Assembly (NCBI GenBank): GCA_020028535.1
Contig: JAIBHM010000144.1
Span: 1 to 5,588, forward strand
Direction of reading: 5' to 3'
DNA length: 5,588 nucleotides
Source: Armatimonadota bacterium
GTDB lineage: Bacteria > Sysuimicrobiota > Sysuimicrobiia > Sysuimicrobiales > Kaftiobacteriaceae
Under the pieces are notes generated by a model. It worked only from the letters and a program-made list of their open reading frames with translations, searched no databases and had not been told where the DNA came from. Made by a program: the position numbers and the translations under genes. Below, piece by piece: positions 5,582 to 5,588 of this stretch. Position 1 is the first letter of the stretch, and each line of letters opens with the position of its first letter.

Positions 5582-5588
5582 GGTTCAC

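Noticed and set aside
1..5588. CRISPR array, direct repeats, tRNA genes, transposase or phage genes
   Set aside because: No spaced repeats, cloverleaf-like stretches or mobile-element motifs were seen; nearly every base belongs to an intact metabolic gene.

Overview
The window is GC-rich bacterial chromosomal DNA (roughly 60% G+C by eye) and almost entirely coding. Start codons are mixed (TTG, ATG, GTG and probably CTG), and gene spacing is tight. These traits fit many GC-rich soil or sediment bacteria, often known only from metagenomes; the sequence does not allow a safe phylum call. I see no tRNA, rRNA, CRISPR array, insertion sequence or phage gene.

Layout: bases 1-141 (+) are the 3' end of a gene whose C-terminus resembles a sugar-nucleotide pyrophosphorylase. 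It converges, with only 13 bases between the two stop codons, on a six-gene minus-strand cluster that fills the rest of the window. In transcription order (right to left) the cluster is: a class I/II PLP aminotransferase of the kynurenine/glutamine/methionine transaminase type (4391-5572); a class V, kynureninase-like PLP enzyme (3201-4370); a histidine phosphatase (2586-3197); a 62-residue AtzG/GatC-like small protein (2393-2581); an amidase-signature hydrolase of the AtzE/GatA type (972-2396); and an alpha/beta hydrolase (155-922 or 925). Junctions are 20, 3, 4, -4 and about 46-49 bases, so the genes are very probably co-transcribed. The promoter would lie beyond the right edge.

Working together: two PLP enzymes, an amidase with its likely small partner, an alpha/beta hydrolase and a phosphatase look like a small-molecule pathway acting on an amino acid or amide, probably catabolic. 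The substrate cannot be read from the sequence. The AtzG-AtzE type pair occurs without any other cyanurate or biuret gene in view, so it probably serves another amide here.

The most unusual point is the junction at 3165-3203. The phosphatase's essential RHG motif lies upstream of every ATG, GTG or TTG in its frame. The only room for a start is a CTG three bases after the TAG of the upstream gene, and both genes share one reading frame. Either a rare CTG start or TAG readthrough giving a fusion must be at work, unless there is a sequence error.
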